A model generated the notes under the pieces. It was not told the origin of the DNA, made no database searches, and worked only from the letters and a program-made list of their open reading frames with translations. Shown here one piece after another: positions 34,701 through 46,700 of a DNA stretch of 64,000 bases. Location: the NCBI RefSeq assembly GCF_964204645.1, contig NC_134026.1:18432650-18496649 (forward strand), in the 5' to 3' direction. This DNA is from Tubulanus polymorphus. Its lineage: Eukaryota; Nemertea; Palaeonemertea; Tubulaniformes; Tubulanidae. Both the position numbers and the translations under genes were made by a program. The number at the start of each line of letters is the position of its first letter. Positions within the stretch are counted from its first letter, which is position 1.

Positions 34701-37700
34701 AATACCTCAACCAAATTGACTCACCCGCGCTAAAATGCTCGGATCTGCTTCGACAACGGACGTCAAACACTTCATTGCTTTCGTTCGTACGGCGACAGCA
34801 GTTTCACAAAGTACCTTCAATATCTGAGTGAGATATATGTCGAAACTTTGTGAAAACGGCCGATTCGATGCTAGATACCGCGACACCCAACACGCGTGAT
34901 CGTAATCCATGCTCGTTCTCGATGACCTGACAAAATAATTTGACGTATAAACTGGCAATTGAGTTCTAAACATTTATGATTATTCTAGGTTCACACCCAA
35001 TTTTTTTTGAATCAGGAAATTCTAGCCATCAAAATTACAATCACCACAATTTAGACATTTCTGTCATATTCAATCTCTCAACACATTAGAACTTTGCCTA
35101 AGCGAGGAAACTTTTTATTCAGGGTTCTGATTTATTACAAGTCTTTCCATAGCTTGCGCATTCAAGTGCCATGAATCTTAGTCCGATGCACCTGCTATGT
35201 AGAGTGATTTTGAATTCTATATTAAGATACGACTTCGTTTTTGATTAGTTCCGTTTCAAACATTGAGGCCACTAGTGTGCCAAAAAACGAAATGTGTTCT
35301 TAAGTAGTATGTTGTGATGGCGCAAATAATCCCATTTAGTATGGTTTGCACTAAATGAAGTGTTTTTTTTACACACAAAATATTGGAATTAACATGATTC
35401 AAAGCAGGATGAATTTGACGTGTTTCTTGCCTACCACTTTTTGTCACTCTTAGCGTATCAATGCTTGATATTTGCGCCCAGGCAATCGGAATTGGTTCCT
35501 TACCAACTGGCAGGCAGTATTAACGATTTCAGCTTGATCCTCATGGCTCATTGGTCAATTCAGAAAATTCATTGAATAACGAAATATCCCATAGTAGCAA
35601 CTTAGTTTCATATACTCACTTATAGGTTGATAACGATCCCGTATAAGCTTTCACTTGCGACAGCATAAACCGTTTGCGTTTTTCAGTTTGGTCCAATAAT
35701 TCCTTCGTTTTCTCCATCTCTCTAACGGCCTCATCGTCGGCATCATCCGGTTCATCCTCGCTGTTATCGGCATCGTCGTCGTCACTGTTCGTTTTCCGGC
35801 GAGATTTCTTCTTCCATTTCTCTGGCGTTGGCTTGTTTTTCGATACCTTTTCGGCCTGCACAGAACTGTCTCGGTACCATTGAGCGATGTTGAACTGTCT
35901 AGCGAACTGTAGACAATACAATGAGCACATTCAATTTTAGAGAACATAAACGGTGGCTGGTGGTACAGCTCGAAAATCAAACGAAAATATATCATTTGGT
36001 CGAAAGGTTTTTGGTCGATATCTTTACTAAAATTAATCATTCGATGCAATAACCCTTTGTATCAAACATACTAAAGGTTTTCCGATGCACAACTGGGGCT
36101 GATCCTGAGTGTAATTACGTGCAACTACATGAATTTAACATCTAACTCCTAACGGAAATGCACTTTGAGTTTTCACCTGTTTGTGTTGCGGATGAATATC
36201 TAAACACGCCTGTACTTACATGGTAACACGGATCACTAGCCGCGTTGTGCGCTAAATACTCCAACATCAACTTCTGAAGCACTTGAGTTTTGTCATTATG
36301 ATCCATCTGAATTAAAATTTAATACAATTTCACCATCAGGATTCCATTGTTATCATTTAAAAATTGAGAAGTAAATTTCATTTTTGAACTCAAGAATCAA
36401 ATTTTTACCAGGAACTTAGGAACTCGGTCCAATTCATACAATGAATTGAATTGACATCATGTTTTAAGCCCCAATCGAACTAAGCGCTTTAAGCACACGT
36501 CAATATTCAAATTAAGCCATTTGTTAAATGAAACTATTTCAAAACCTATTTCCCGATGGACCATATGATAAGCACTTTTGAATAAACGGAGCATGAAAAA
36601 GTTGCATTTTTCAGGGCCATCAAAAAGAATTCCATCAAGCACTTAAAAATTTCAAAGATCCACTATGAAACCAGTGCGATATATCGGAATCTACTGAATA
36701 ACGATCTTCTATTGCTCTACTCACATCGGGATTATCCTTTATAGATTTGGTTTTCGCACCTTCGTCTTCACTTTCATTTATCTGAAAAATTTTAAACGTG
36801 ATGAAATAGTGAACTTTTTAATTCAAAGTTCAGCAACTACATTCTAATCAATTGAATTTCAAGCGTAGAAAATGTAATTTACTTGTTCCATAATTTCTTC
36901 TAACGTTTCATGATTGAGATGACTAGATACAGCATCTTTTCGGAGTCTGGATGCTACGATTCCCAGATAATCCAACGATGCTACCCTGAGAGACATATCA
37001 ACTGATTTATTACTAAACTGTTGAACCTGAAATGAGCAAAACACAAGACCATTAAAGATGTGAATTTTTCTCAGATAACACTAGATATGTCTGTACTACA
37101 CTGTGAACACTAGATATGTCTGTACTATACAGTGAAATCCTTACACTATATCTGAATCAGTACAAGTGAACATAAGCATTACGCTACATGCATTACTAGT
37201 ACAGAATAAAGCTTGACCGAATTCAGGAAATTTCAGGGCTTCAAACCTGATGGCATCGAGACTCGCCCTGGTAGGAAACCCTGCCACACTAAACCCGAGT
37301 GGCCAAGTACATGCGTCATTACCAGCCTACCAAAAATCCCATATTATCTCAATACGGGTTTTTCCATTTATAGATTTTTCGTGAAATTTGCCACAGGGGT
37401 CGCAACGTTTCGTGCACATGTACCTGTGCACCAGGTCTAGTGCTGGTGGAAGGGTTACGTGCCGTGGCTGAGAGTAGCGATGCCATCAGGTTCGAATACC
37501 TGCGAGGGAGGATGGGAAATTCAGGATATTGAACATGCCCTACACAATGAACCCGAGAATTAATTGATAAGGAATAGATCACTTTTCAATTCATGAAAGG
37601 AATCTGATCATTTTTAGCTATATCAAAGTTGGCAATGTGGAAAGTCGAGTAACATTTAATTTCATAATCATTCAACACTTACTAAAAGCCTGCCAAGTAA

Positions 37701-40700
37701 ACTGAGTAACAGTTCAGCTGCCGGCCATTCCGGTTTATTCACTGTTGTGAGAAGATCTTGAACGAAATTCTCGAACAAAGGTCGGAAGTCATCCTCCCCT
37801 TTGATTGCACATCTGTTCAATAGAAAATAACATGAATTTCAGATTGGGTTTTCTTATTTTTTAAATTTTTCACTTAAATCGGCTTTACTTCTTTAAACTT
37901 ACTTCCGTAAAAACACAGACAAGAAACTATGACCACTTCGCATGGCAACTTCGTACGAGGTTACAATCATGACATCTCTGTCAATCTGAAAATATAATTC
38001 ACGTACCATTAGAAAACTTTAAAAGACTGGATATTTCGTCAAATCTTCACACAGCATCCAGTTCCAGTGTTGCGTTAAATTTGTCGGCTCAAATATAGTT
38101 TTTTGTTTAAAATTAGGGTCATTTCCAAAATTTCAACCAGTTGAATGTTAACTCTTTAATGAACTGGGTCGAGAACAGAATCCTACTTCTGTCGGTTGAA
38201 ATATAATTTTTGTTAAAAAGTAGGGTAATTTCCAATATTTCAACTTGTCGAATCTTAACAGAAAACTTTTTAATGAACTGGATCGAGAACTGAATCTATC
38301 CCACCTTATCCTTTTTCTCTTTTTTCTCATCGACTTCTTCACCCGGTTTAACTTGATCGATCTTTGGCAATTGCACAACACACTGCATTAACTGTAGCAC
38401 CAACGCAGTTACCATTTGAATACTTTCCTCAGAACTGAGCCTATAGTTGGATAGAGATCGATATATTCATCAATCGATAAGGAAACCTATTAGCCGACCT
38501 AAAATAATTGGTGATGATATAAGCTATCTGATCAAATTACGCTAAATCATACCTGAAACTTCGGAGATTTCGTTTACTTGAAGGCAGCCGAGCTAAGGAT
38601 GCAAATATATCCTCGATAATCAGTGTACGATGCTTCTCATATCGTGAGAACACCTACAAAGGAAAAATCACAAGTTTATTATATATACAATGCCAAAAAA
38701 ATACAGTAATTAATGAGCTTGAAAGTCACAACAATCATCGAACATGTCATGAGCAATATATATGGCAATACCATGTTATCCCAACATTCATTGCTATGCC
38801 CCATTGTAATGGACTGGACATGTTTAACCAAGGACTATGAACCCGTAATAAATCAATTATTAGAATTGAATTCATTTTTTTCAATACTTGGGCCAATATG
38901 AATATTTCCTCAATGAAACTTAAATACGGTGTATATAAATTGAAAATCGTAGTCTTGTATTCCTTGAGATTTTTTTTCGTGGAAAAAGCATTTTGCTGAT
39001 TCTGGGATAAATACCTATTATATCATTTGCCGTACTGATGAGAAAAACTTAAACAAATACGGATGAATCATATCGGTTGATATGCATGCATATTTGATGT
39101 CATCCGTATTCAATAGGGGTGGACACCTCATATGGCCCAATCCTCACACCAAGTTTCAAGGAAATCTATCAAATATTGCAACAAAAAATTCAAAATGCCT
39201 ATTGGCCTTGTTTATATTGGCCGATGACTTCCATTTTCAATAGAAGTGGACATCCCACAAGCCCCCATCCTCACACCAAGTTTGATGGAAATCTGTCAAG
39301 AATTGCAGGCTGGATCCTACTAAAAAGGTGTTAAAAGGACGACAGATGTCGCACACTGACTGAGGTGCTCAACCTCCTTAATAGACATAATTCTAAGGTC
39401 GATTTACCACTTCTGCCGGCACCATTGGGTTTATATAACATCTATTGCCGACGATAATCGTTTTTAAAACATCAACATACCGTGGTGACTAGTTTTATTG
39501 CACTGAGCTGTAGTTCGCTGACGTTTTCCACGAAGAATGGACTGACGCCGAGTGATGAGATCTGCAGTACGACCGTATCGGTCAATTCTTGCAACTCGAC
39601 GAGATCGGCCAATATGCCGACCAGCTCCGTCAGCTTGTTGTACATCGTGAGTACAGATTTGCTTTTCACCTGGCTTGCTCTTGCCCGTTTCGCTTTCAAA
39701 CTGCCGTGATAATCTGGAAAATTTTTTATCATTGTCATCATTTGTTTGCCAACAAGTGCTTAGAGATAAGTCTTGCCAATAAATACACAACATAAGACAA
39801 TAAGGGGATTTACAAATTTCAAAGTTGGTACATGTAAATCCCACATTGTGTTTGGCAACCGATAATGTACTACCTGTATATTACATTTAGTGAATATTGA
39901 TTATAACCCTTTCACCCTGCCTACCCCACTTTGCAGAGTATAGCATCAACTCGTCATGTGCTGTGTTTACCCCATAGTACAGCGTATCCAAAAATTAGCC
40001 GTCTGAGCGACTGAGTTGACTGACCCTTCTGTTTAGTCAATCATTTGAATCGGAATGAAAACAGTCGTGTAGCTGTATTTTCAGTATCACTCATTAGAAC
40101 AATAACAGTTTTCTCATGCTATGAATGATTCCATATTAATTGATAATGAATTGACCAGCATATAAATCACCAAGTCGGTCCACCACTTGGTCATGACTAA
40201 GTTAAGTGAGTCCCAGAATTAACGGCTGATACATTGCTCGAGTCGAATTGGTCTCAGCCAGTAGAAAAAGGATACTGAATAGCAGCCCCTTTCAAGCATT
40301 GCGAAATCATAATAACTATTGATATGCAGCAATGGGTCGAAGAGGCAATGTAATAATACATCTGAGGCGCAATTTTCTGAAATTGTCAATTCACCCTCAC
40401 AGATATAGGGTGGTAAGTGTCAGCAGTCAAAGGGTGTATCAAATCAGAATATCATTTAGAGTCCATAAGTACAAATAGAACAACCACAAAATTTTCAACC
40501 CCAACTTCTGCACAATTCAAATGGATATGTCATACCAAAAACTCCAGGTGAATCAGGTTTTGCTGATTAATCCTGACATTTATCAATGGCACAAGATGAA
40601 TAAATACATTCAATGGCCTACCAATGATTTTGGAAATAAGACAAATGAACAAACCTTTATTTACGGTTCTATAAACTGGATCATATTCCGGGTAAACGGA

Positions 40701-43700
40701 ATTCGTGAGCTGGAACTTGATCAACATGACGCAACGATCGATGACGTCGTCGATGTAAACTTGTTTGGGCATGTTCGGCGATGTCATAATGTACAGCGAT
40801 ATCAGCGCGGCGTCGATGCTGCGATTCACGCGGTCTAACGTCAACTCACGCCACAACTGATCGTCGTCGGCATCTCCATCCTAGAAATAATAATAAAGTA
40901 TGCGATATCATAGTAGAGCAAATATTGTTCGTCTTTCAAAAGGTGGAGGCAGGTTGATTAGCAACTGCTCGCGACTCAAGGCAAACTGCGTTGCAACTCG
41001 CCACAGATGGGTTGGCAACAGTGTGCAACGAGTCACTCAGTTGCAAGAGAAGCAAGGTGATTGCGAATGGGAGACATGGTTGTGTTGCGATGCAGAAAGT
41101 ACAACAGTAGTGGGACTCGTTGCATATTGAGCGGCTGGCAGTTGCAAGAGTGCATATATCGACCTGTCTTTGATGTGATCATCGCTGGTATTTGCAGAAA
41201 ATCATGTCACAACAATGAGCTGCACGGCCCTGCTAAGAGCTCACGTAGCCTAGGCGTTTGATAAAGCGAGTATCCGAATGAGGAACAATCGAAGAGGGAC
41301 ATGATTTTGGCAAATAACAAGCTCTCAAAACTATCACAATGGACTTCTGAGACTATCTGATGGTGCAAAATCTGAGAATCATTGTGGAGACAATACAGGG
41401 GCCAATTGCTCACTAGTTTGTTTAAGGTGGTGGATAAACACTAGCTTGTTTAAGATAACTGGTGGATAAACAATGAACTTTTAATTGTCACCGTGTCTAC
41501 TCCCCTGAACTACATAAGAAATCTTAAATCATGGGCTTGATGGTACTATGGTCTAATCAGCGGATTTTACATTGATAATACGGGTAATTCTGAAGATCAT
41601 ACAAAACTAAACCAGTCCAGTTAACTGCTGAAGTTATCATTTAGACATTTGATACTGGTCCATTGACCATAGTTTTCAGTAATTCATCAATAAGGGATAT
41701 CCAACGAATTTCAGGGACGGTTGCCAGCTCCGTTAAGTATGATTTCTAATCCATCCCTTCAGCACAGTATGATCAATTCTAATCTATCCCTGCTGTAAAG
41801 TATGATTTCTAATCTATCCCCTTCAATGAGAATGATTTTGTAACTGCCCCTCCTTACAGCACGGTTTCTAATATATCCCCCTCCTTAGAACATCAGATTT
41901 CTAATATTGTACTTACATGTGGCGAGCAGGGAATAAGTCTGCACGCGTCTTTAATATTCCACTGTAGAACGGTCATCAGTTTTATAAGCTTATCTCGAGG
42001 AATCTATAGAACAAGTGACAAATAGAAATACAAGAGTAGTTTGCACAGTCTCGAAAGTGTATGACAAAATGCACAAAATATGTACCTTTTTCATAACACC
42101 AACTGATTTCAGTTTAGCCGCCTCACTACAAATATCTGCAACTAGCGACCTAGCTACCAGTACATCATTGGGTACTTCACCTTCATCTTCATCTATGGGA
42201 GAAAAAAAATTGTTAACCATCAAATTTAGACAACAGTAGACCCTCGAATCTCCGCCAACCTTGGGATGCGTATAATCTTGGTAGATTGTCGAATTCGGAT
42301 AAATGAAAAGAATAGCATTGCGATTATTAATAAGTACAGGATCAGATCAGACACTATTCATGATGTCCTTATGCCACATACTTCAAATACATCATCTATT
42401 AGCGTCTAAAGATAACAAATTGAGGTAGGCACCTCTATTCTAGGTGGTCCTGATGTCAGTTACACGCTTCAATCAGAAGCTCCACGTAGAAAGGATTAAC
42501 TCTCTAACACCGACTTTTATAGTTACCTGCTTCCATGTTTGCTAAATTGAGATCTTCCGTCGATTCGATGACTTCATCGACGTAACCGACAAATCGTTTG
42601 AATGTTCCAGATTCCATCAGTTCATCGGTCGTAAGCGGTTTCAAAACGACCATTCGAGACTTATCACGCTCCCGACGTTTAAGTTTCTTCTCCTTTTCTT
42701 TAGCAGTTTCTTTGTTTGGCGCTAAAACAGAATACAGTCGGAATACAAAATCGAAAGCATATATTCAGTCAATCAAATGAAGGCCACAGTATCGGCTCTT
42801 ACAAATGCCTCTGCCATTAATCTTTTTAATCTATCCAGTGGGGGCTTGGAGTGGTAGGTATCTAATGTTCCATGCCACCGAATCACACATTTTCGACATT
42901 CAGCTGGATTTTCATATACATTTTCTGGATAAGCTGAATATTTGAGTTTTTTATTCAATTGGGATTAACGCCCTCACACATTTTGTTGAAACAGCATTAA
43001 TTCTTTTATTCTCACATTCAGATGTCAATGTATCATTAACTGTCAGGTTTAAAAAACTGCCACCTAATTTTGTTGCTGCCGAGAGATGGAGGAGATGGTT
43101 AAAAAACCTAACTGGGGCTCTACTTATTACCAATGACGTATTACCAGCTCTATTCATTTCGTAGTATCTGTTTAGAACCTTGGGTGCTAAAAGTTGCCTG
43201 GCGTGCGTTGAGGCAGCCATATGAACACAAAGCTTTTGAAGGCAAAATTGATGAGGAATACTGTCAGATAGCTCATTGCCGCATAGGATGGCGCTGGGGT
43301 GACACAGAAAATGTAGTACCTTAATTTCAGCATCATTACTCAGGCAATACCTACGATGACTACAGCTTACAATATAGCTAGTGATAACTAGGGTTCTAAG
43401 ACACCGTGTTCACTCGGTCAAATGCTCGATAATAATCTGACAATTTCAATATCCAAAGCTTGATGGCAAACGAGAAACCAATGATATTGAAATTGGTGAA
43501 GCCTTCCGAGCAAAGGTCCGCTGTTGCAAGCCCTACAGTAACCCTCTCTCCCCGGTCGACAACACACCAGAATTGGTTCCTGTCAGCGTACTACTTTCAA
43601 ATTCAATTTAAGTCAAACCTGCTTTAATTCCGATTTTGATCTAAATACAGATATTTTCAAGATTAACCAGACCTGCCAACTTCACAATTCTTTTTGTAGT

Positions 43701-46700
43701 AACACAATACAATTTTGATCGTAGTTTTCTTATTTCAGTCAGTAGCAGGGCAAAATCAAACATTCTAGTGATAGTAGCAAATCATTGATTCTCAGTAGCA
43801 GCCGAAACGACAGCAGCCGAAACGTTTCCTGACATCTGTCAACCCACCGTGTATAACGAGAAAATCAAGGTTACAGACAGTACACAATGCATAACTATTT
43901 GATATTTGAGATGGAACAATGCACGGATACTTGGACGTATATTCTGCTCTGAATTTTTGATTGGCGACACGGGTTTTTTTATTCTGTTGTTCGTTACTAG
44001 TCCCTTGTTTGGATTTTCTCTTCCTCGCAGTTACTTCACCTTCTTCCGATTCGCTTTCATCATCATCGGAATTTGATTCGTTTGCCGAAAAATCCAAATC
44101 AGACAACGATGCCGCCATGTTAACAGGTGAACACTAAATCCAACCTCCGACTATCACATTTCATGATCGCTTATTGATAACTGCGCATGCGCACAAACCA
44201 AAGACTACCGTTCTGTGGATAGGATTTAACAATGACAAAATTGATTTGAGCGTATTCGATTGGCATTCTAACGGAACACCAGAGTGAAATTGATTATGGG
44301 CGTATTCGATTGACTCTTCGGCGGAGTACTGGAATGAGACCAACGCTCGAGCGTAGTATTTTCACCACTCCTGTAGCACTGGAGTTCTACTGGTTTTACC
44401 GTAGCAAACTCTGCCGAAATCGGAGACATTGGCAGCCCTGGTTAACCCGTAGAACATAAACCTAGATGAAATATGATTTTCACTTTCCATCCATTTGCAA
44501 ACCTTTGATTTTCCTATTGATTACACAAAATTTAACACAATTCATTCATTTATCATCGAATCATGTACTGATAAAGAAACATGTAGTCAAAAGCATTACC
44601 CGAATCCCCCCCAACCCCGAGTTTTCATCAAATTCCCAGAGTTTCCCAGTTTTCCAGGTTAGAGTCCACACTGATGTTAAATCAGGATTTCTCATGAACC
44701 GTATGAATTTCGTCTTAACCGATTCACATCAGACAGGTTTCACCATATCTGTAGCAGGTAACAATATGAATACGAAGTTAATAATTACAAAACTTACGTT
44801 CAGGCGAATCGGATCTTTTAACGATTTCGTTTTCGAAATTCGAATCGTCGTCATTGACGTCGTTTTGCAGCACGGTTCGACGCCGTCGTTTCACTCGTTC
44901 CGATAGCGACGCTGTGAATTCACCGATACGCTCGGCGTACGTCCGACCCGAGCCACCGCCGGCGATGCTGTGCAACACGTCCTCGGGCAACGAATCAGTA
45001 TCGACCGAACGCTTTCGTTTGCGATGCGACGCCGCGTCGTCCGCCGGGATTTTCGCGTCGATGGTCAAAGAAGAATTGTGATGATGATGGTGATGAGAAC
45101 GTTCGTTCGACCGACTCAGTTTATGCGACGTTTTTGCGGACGACGACGACGAATTCAATTCTTTCCGCTTGTTGTTAATATCCACAGTTTTATTCGATTT
45201 ATGACGAGACTGATCGTGCGACGATGTCGTCTTAGAATGAGAACCGGCGTTGTTTTTATTATGCAACCCGGCGACGCCGTCGTCCGTATTAGTTTTTGAC
45301 GATGGCGGCACGCGCACCGTCGACAGTAAATCCGGCGGCACCGACTGCGGAATATCGGCGCCCGACGACACGGCGTACGGAGATATCGGCGATTCGTTTG
45401 CGCAAATTTGTCTTTTCGATAGTTTCAACGTCAAACGATGGTCGCTTTGATTAGATTTCGATGAAATCACCTGATACACGTCCTCGTCTTTATTCGATTT
45501 GTTGCGTTTGCGCTTGATTTTCAATCTGGAATGCTCTTCGTCTAACAATGGATCATCGATCCTCGTCACTGCAAATAATACGATAGAATACAAGGTGTCT
45601 ATCATAATTTTTTTCTTTTAATAATCATTTTCACGGAGTAACTAGATTGAATGGAATTATTTTGAAGTATTAGATAGAATTCCGTCTTCGAAGCCACAAA
45701 CGATGTCTCTATGTTGGATTAATGATAACTTTGCTTTATCACTTATCTCGCCGAGGCATCATCGGCTGGTTCGATGTCCCCACCAAAGGACAAAGAATTG
45801 AGCCTATAGCGCACACAGCAGGGAATAAACCCGAAAAAGATTTTTAGATGAATTTCAATGCACTCGCTATCGCACACACTGAAGTGTTATGAGCCAGTCA
45901 CAAGATAAGTCAGAAAAGCGTTTCTGTTTCATGGGTTTTGTGTTGCAATATGCGCCAGCCTTCAGCTGTGTATATCGGTCTAACCGACCATGGCTTCAAG
46001 CGATTCATTTAGGATTTAAGACAACTTAACTGATGATACTCATATTTTCTTGCAACAAAACTCTTACTATTTATGAACATTATTCACAAACTGACCCAAT
46101 TCATTCATTTCAAAGGCTTATTTTCAATAGGCTCAATTAAAACTATCGACGACGAACAAATAGATGGACTTAAATCTCTCGTATATGCCTGTTGTGGTTT
46201 AAAATAATACTTCGTTTCGGATTCTATGACGAGATTGAAACGCCCTATATGCTGGGTACACTCCTTTCGAATGTTATTTATTCTAATTAAAGCACATACT
46301 ACACCAACCTAGGATGATTTAGCGGGACATCATTTCTACTCACATTTTATGACGGGGGAACTGAACAAGTTCATATCTAGTTCAGGGTTTACGCCACGAA
46401 TGACTGGCCGCTCGGGTTTCTTTTCGGAAGACTTGTCTCCAGTATTCTCGGTTTTGACGGGCTGGGAATTGGTGTGGAACTGCTGCGATGACTGCGGCGG
46501 CATATGATGGGGAATACTCGGATCTTTGCGTTGAATCTCAGGTGTTAATGGCGCTGATGTCGCCTGAGCTGGCGATGATACTGTAAGGGAAATATATATA
46601 TATATATATCCTAGCTTTTCAATATATCTATACATATACGGTATTCGTAAATCAGGGTCAATCGTATCCAAGGATCGGCTCCTATCAATATAGCTCAATT

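Noticed and set aside
37440-37520. Possible tRNA gene
   Set aside because: A- and B-box-like motifs are too close together and I could not fold an acceptor stem; treated as SINE-like.
42773-43324. Frames on both strands at 42773-43220 (-) and 43133-43324 (+), suspected transposon protein
   Set aside because: No recognisable domain, and NIPBL exons 7 and 8 join in phase across the region.
44778-45605. 275-codon frame with its own ATG, looking like a single-exon gene
   Set aside because: It is NIPBL exon 7 (44798-45568) with intron read-through at both ends; phases join to exons 6 and 8.
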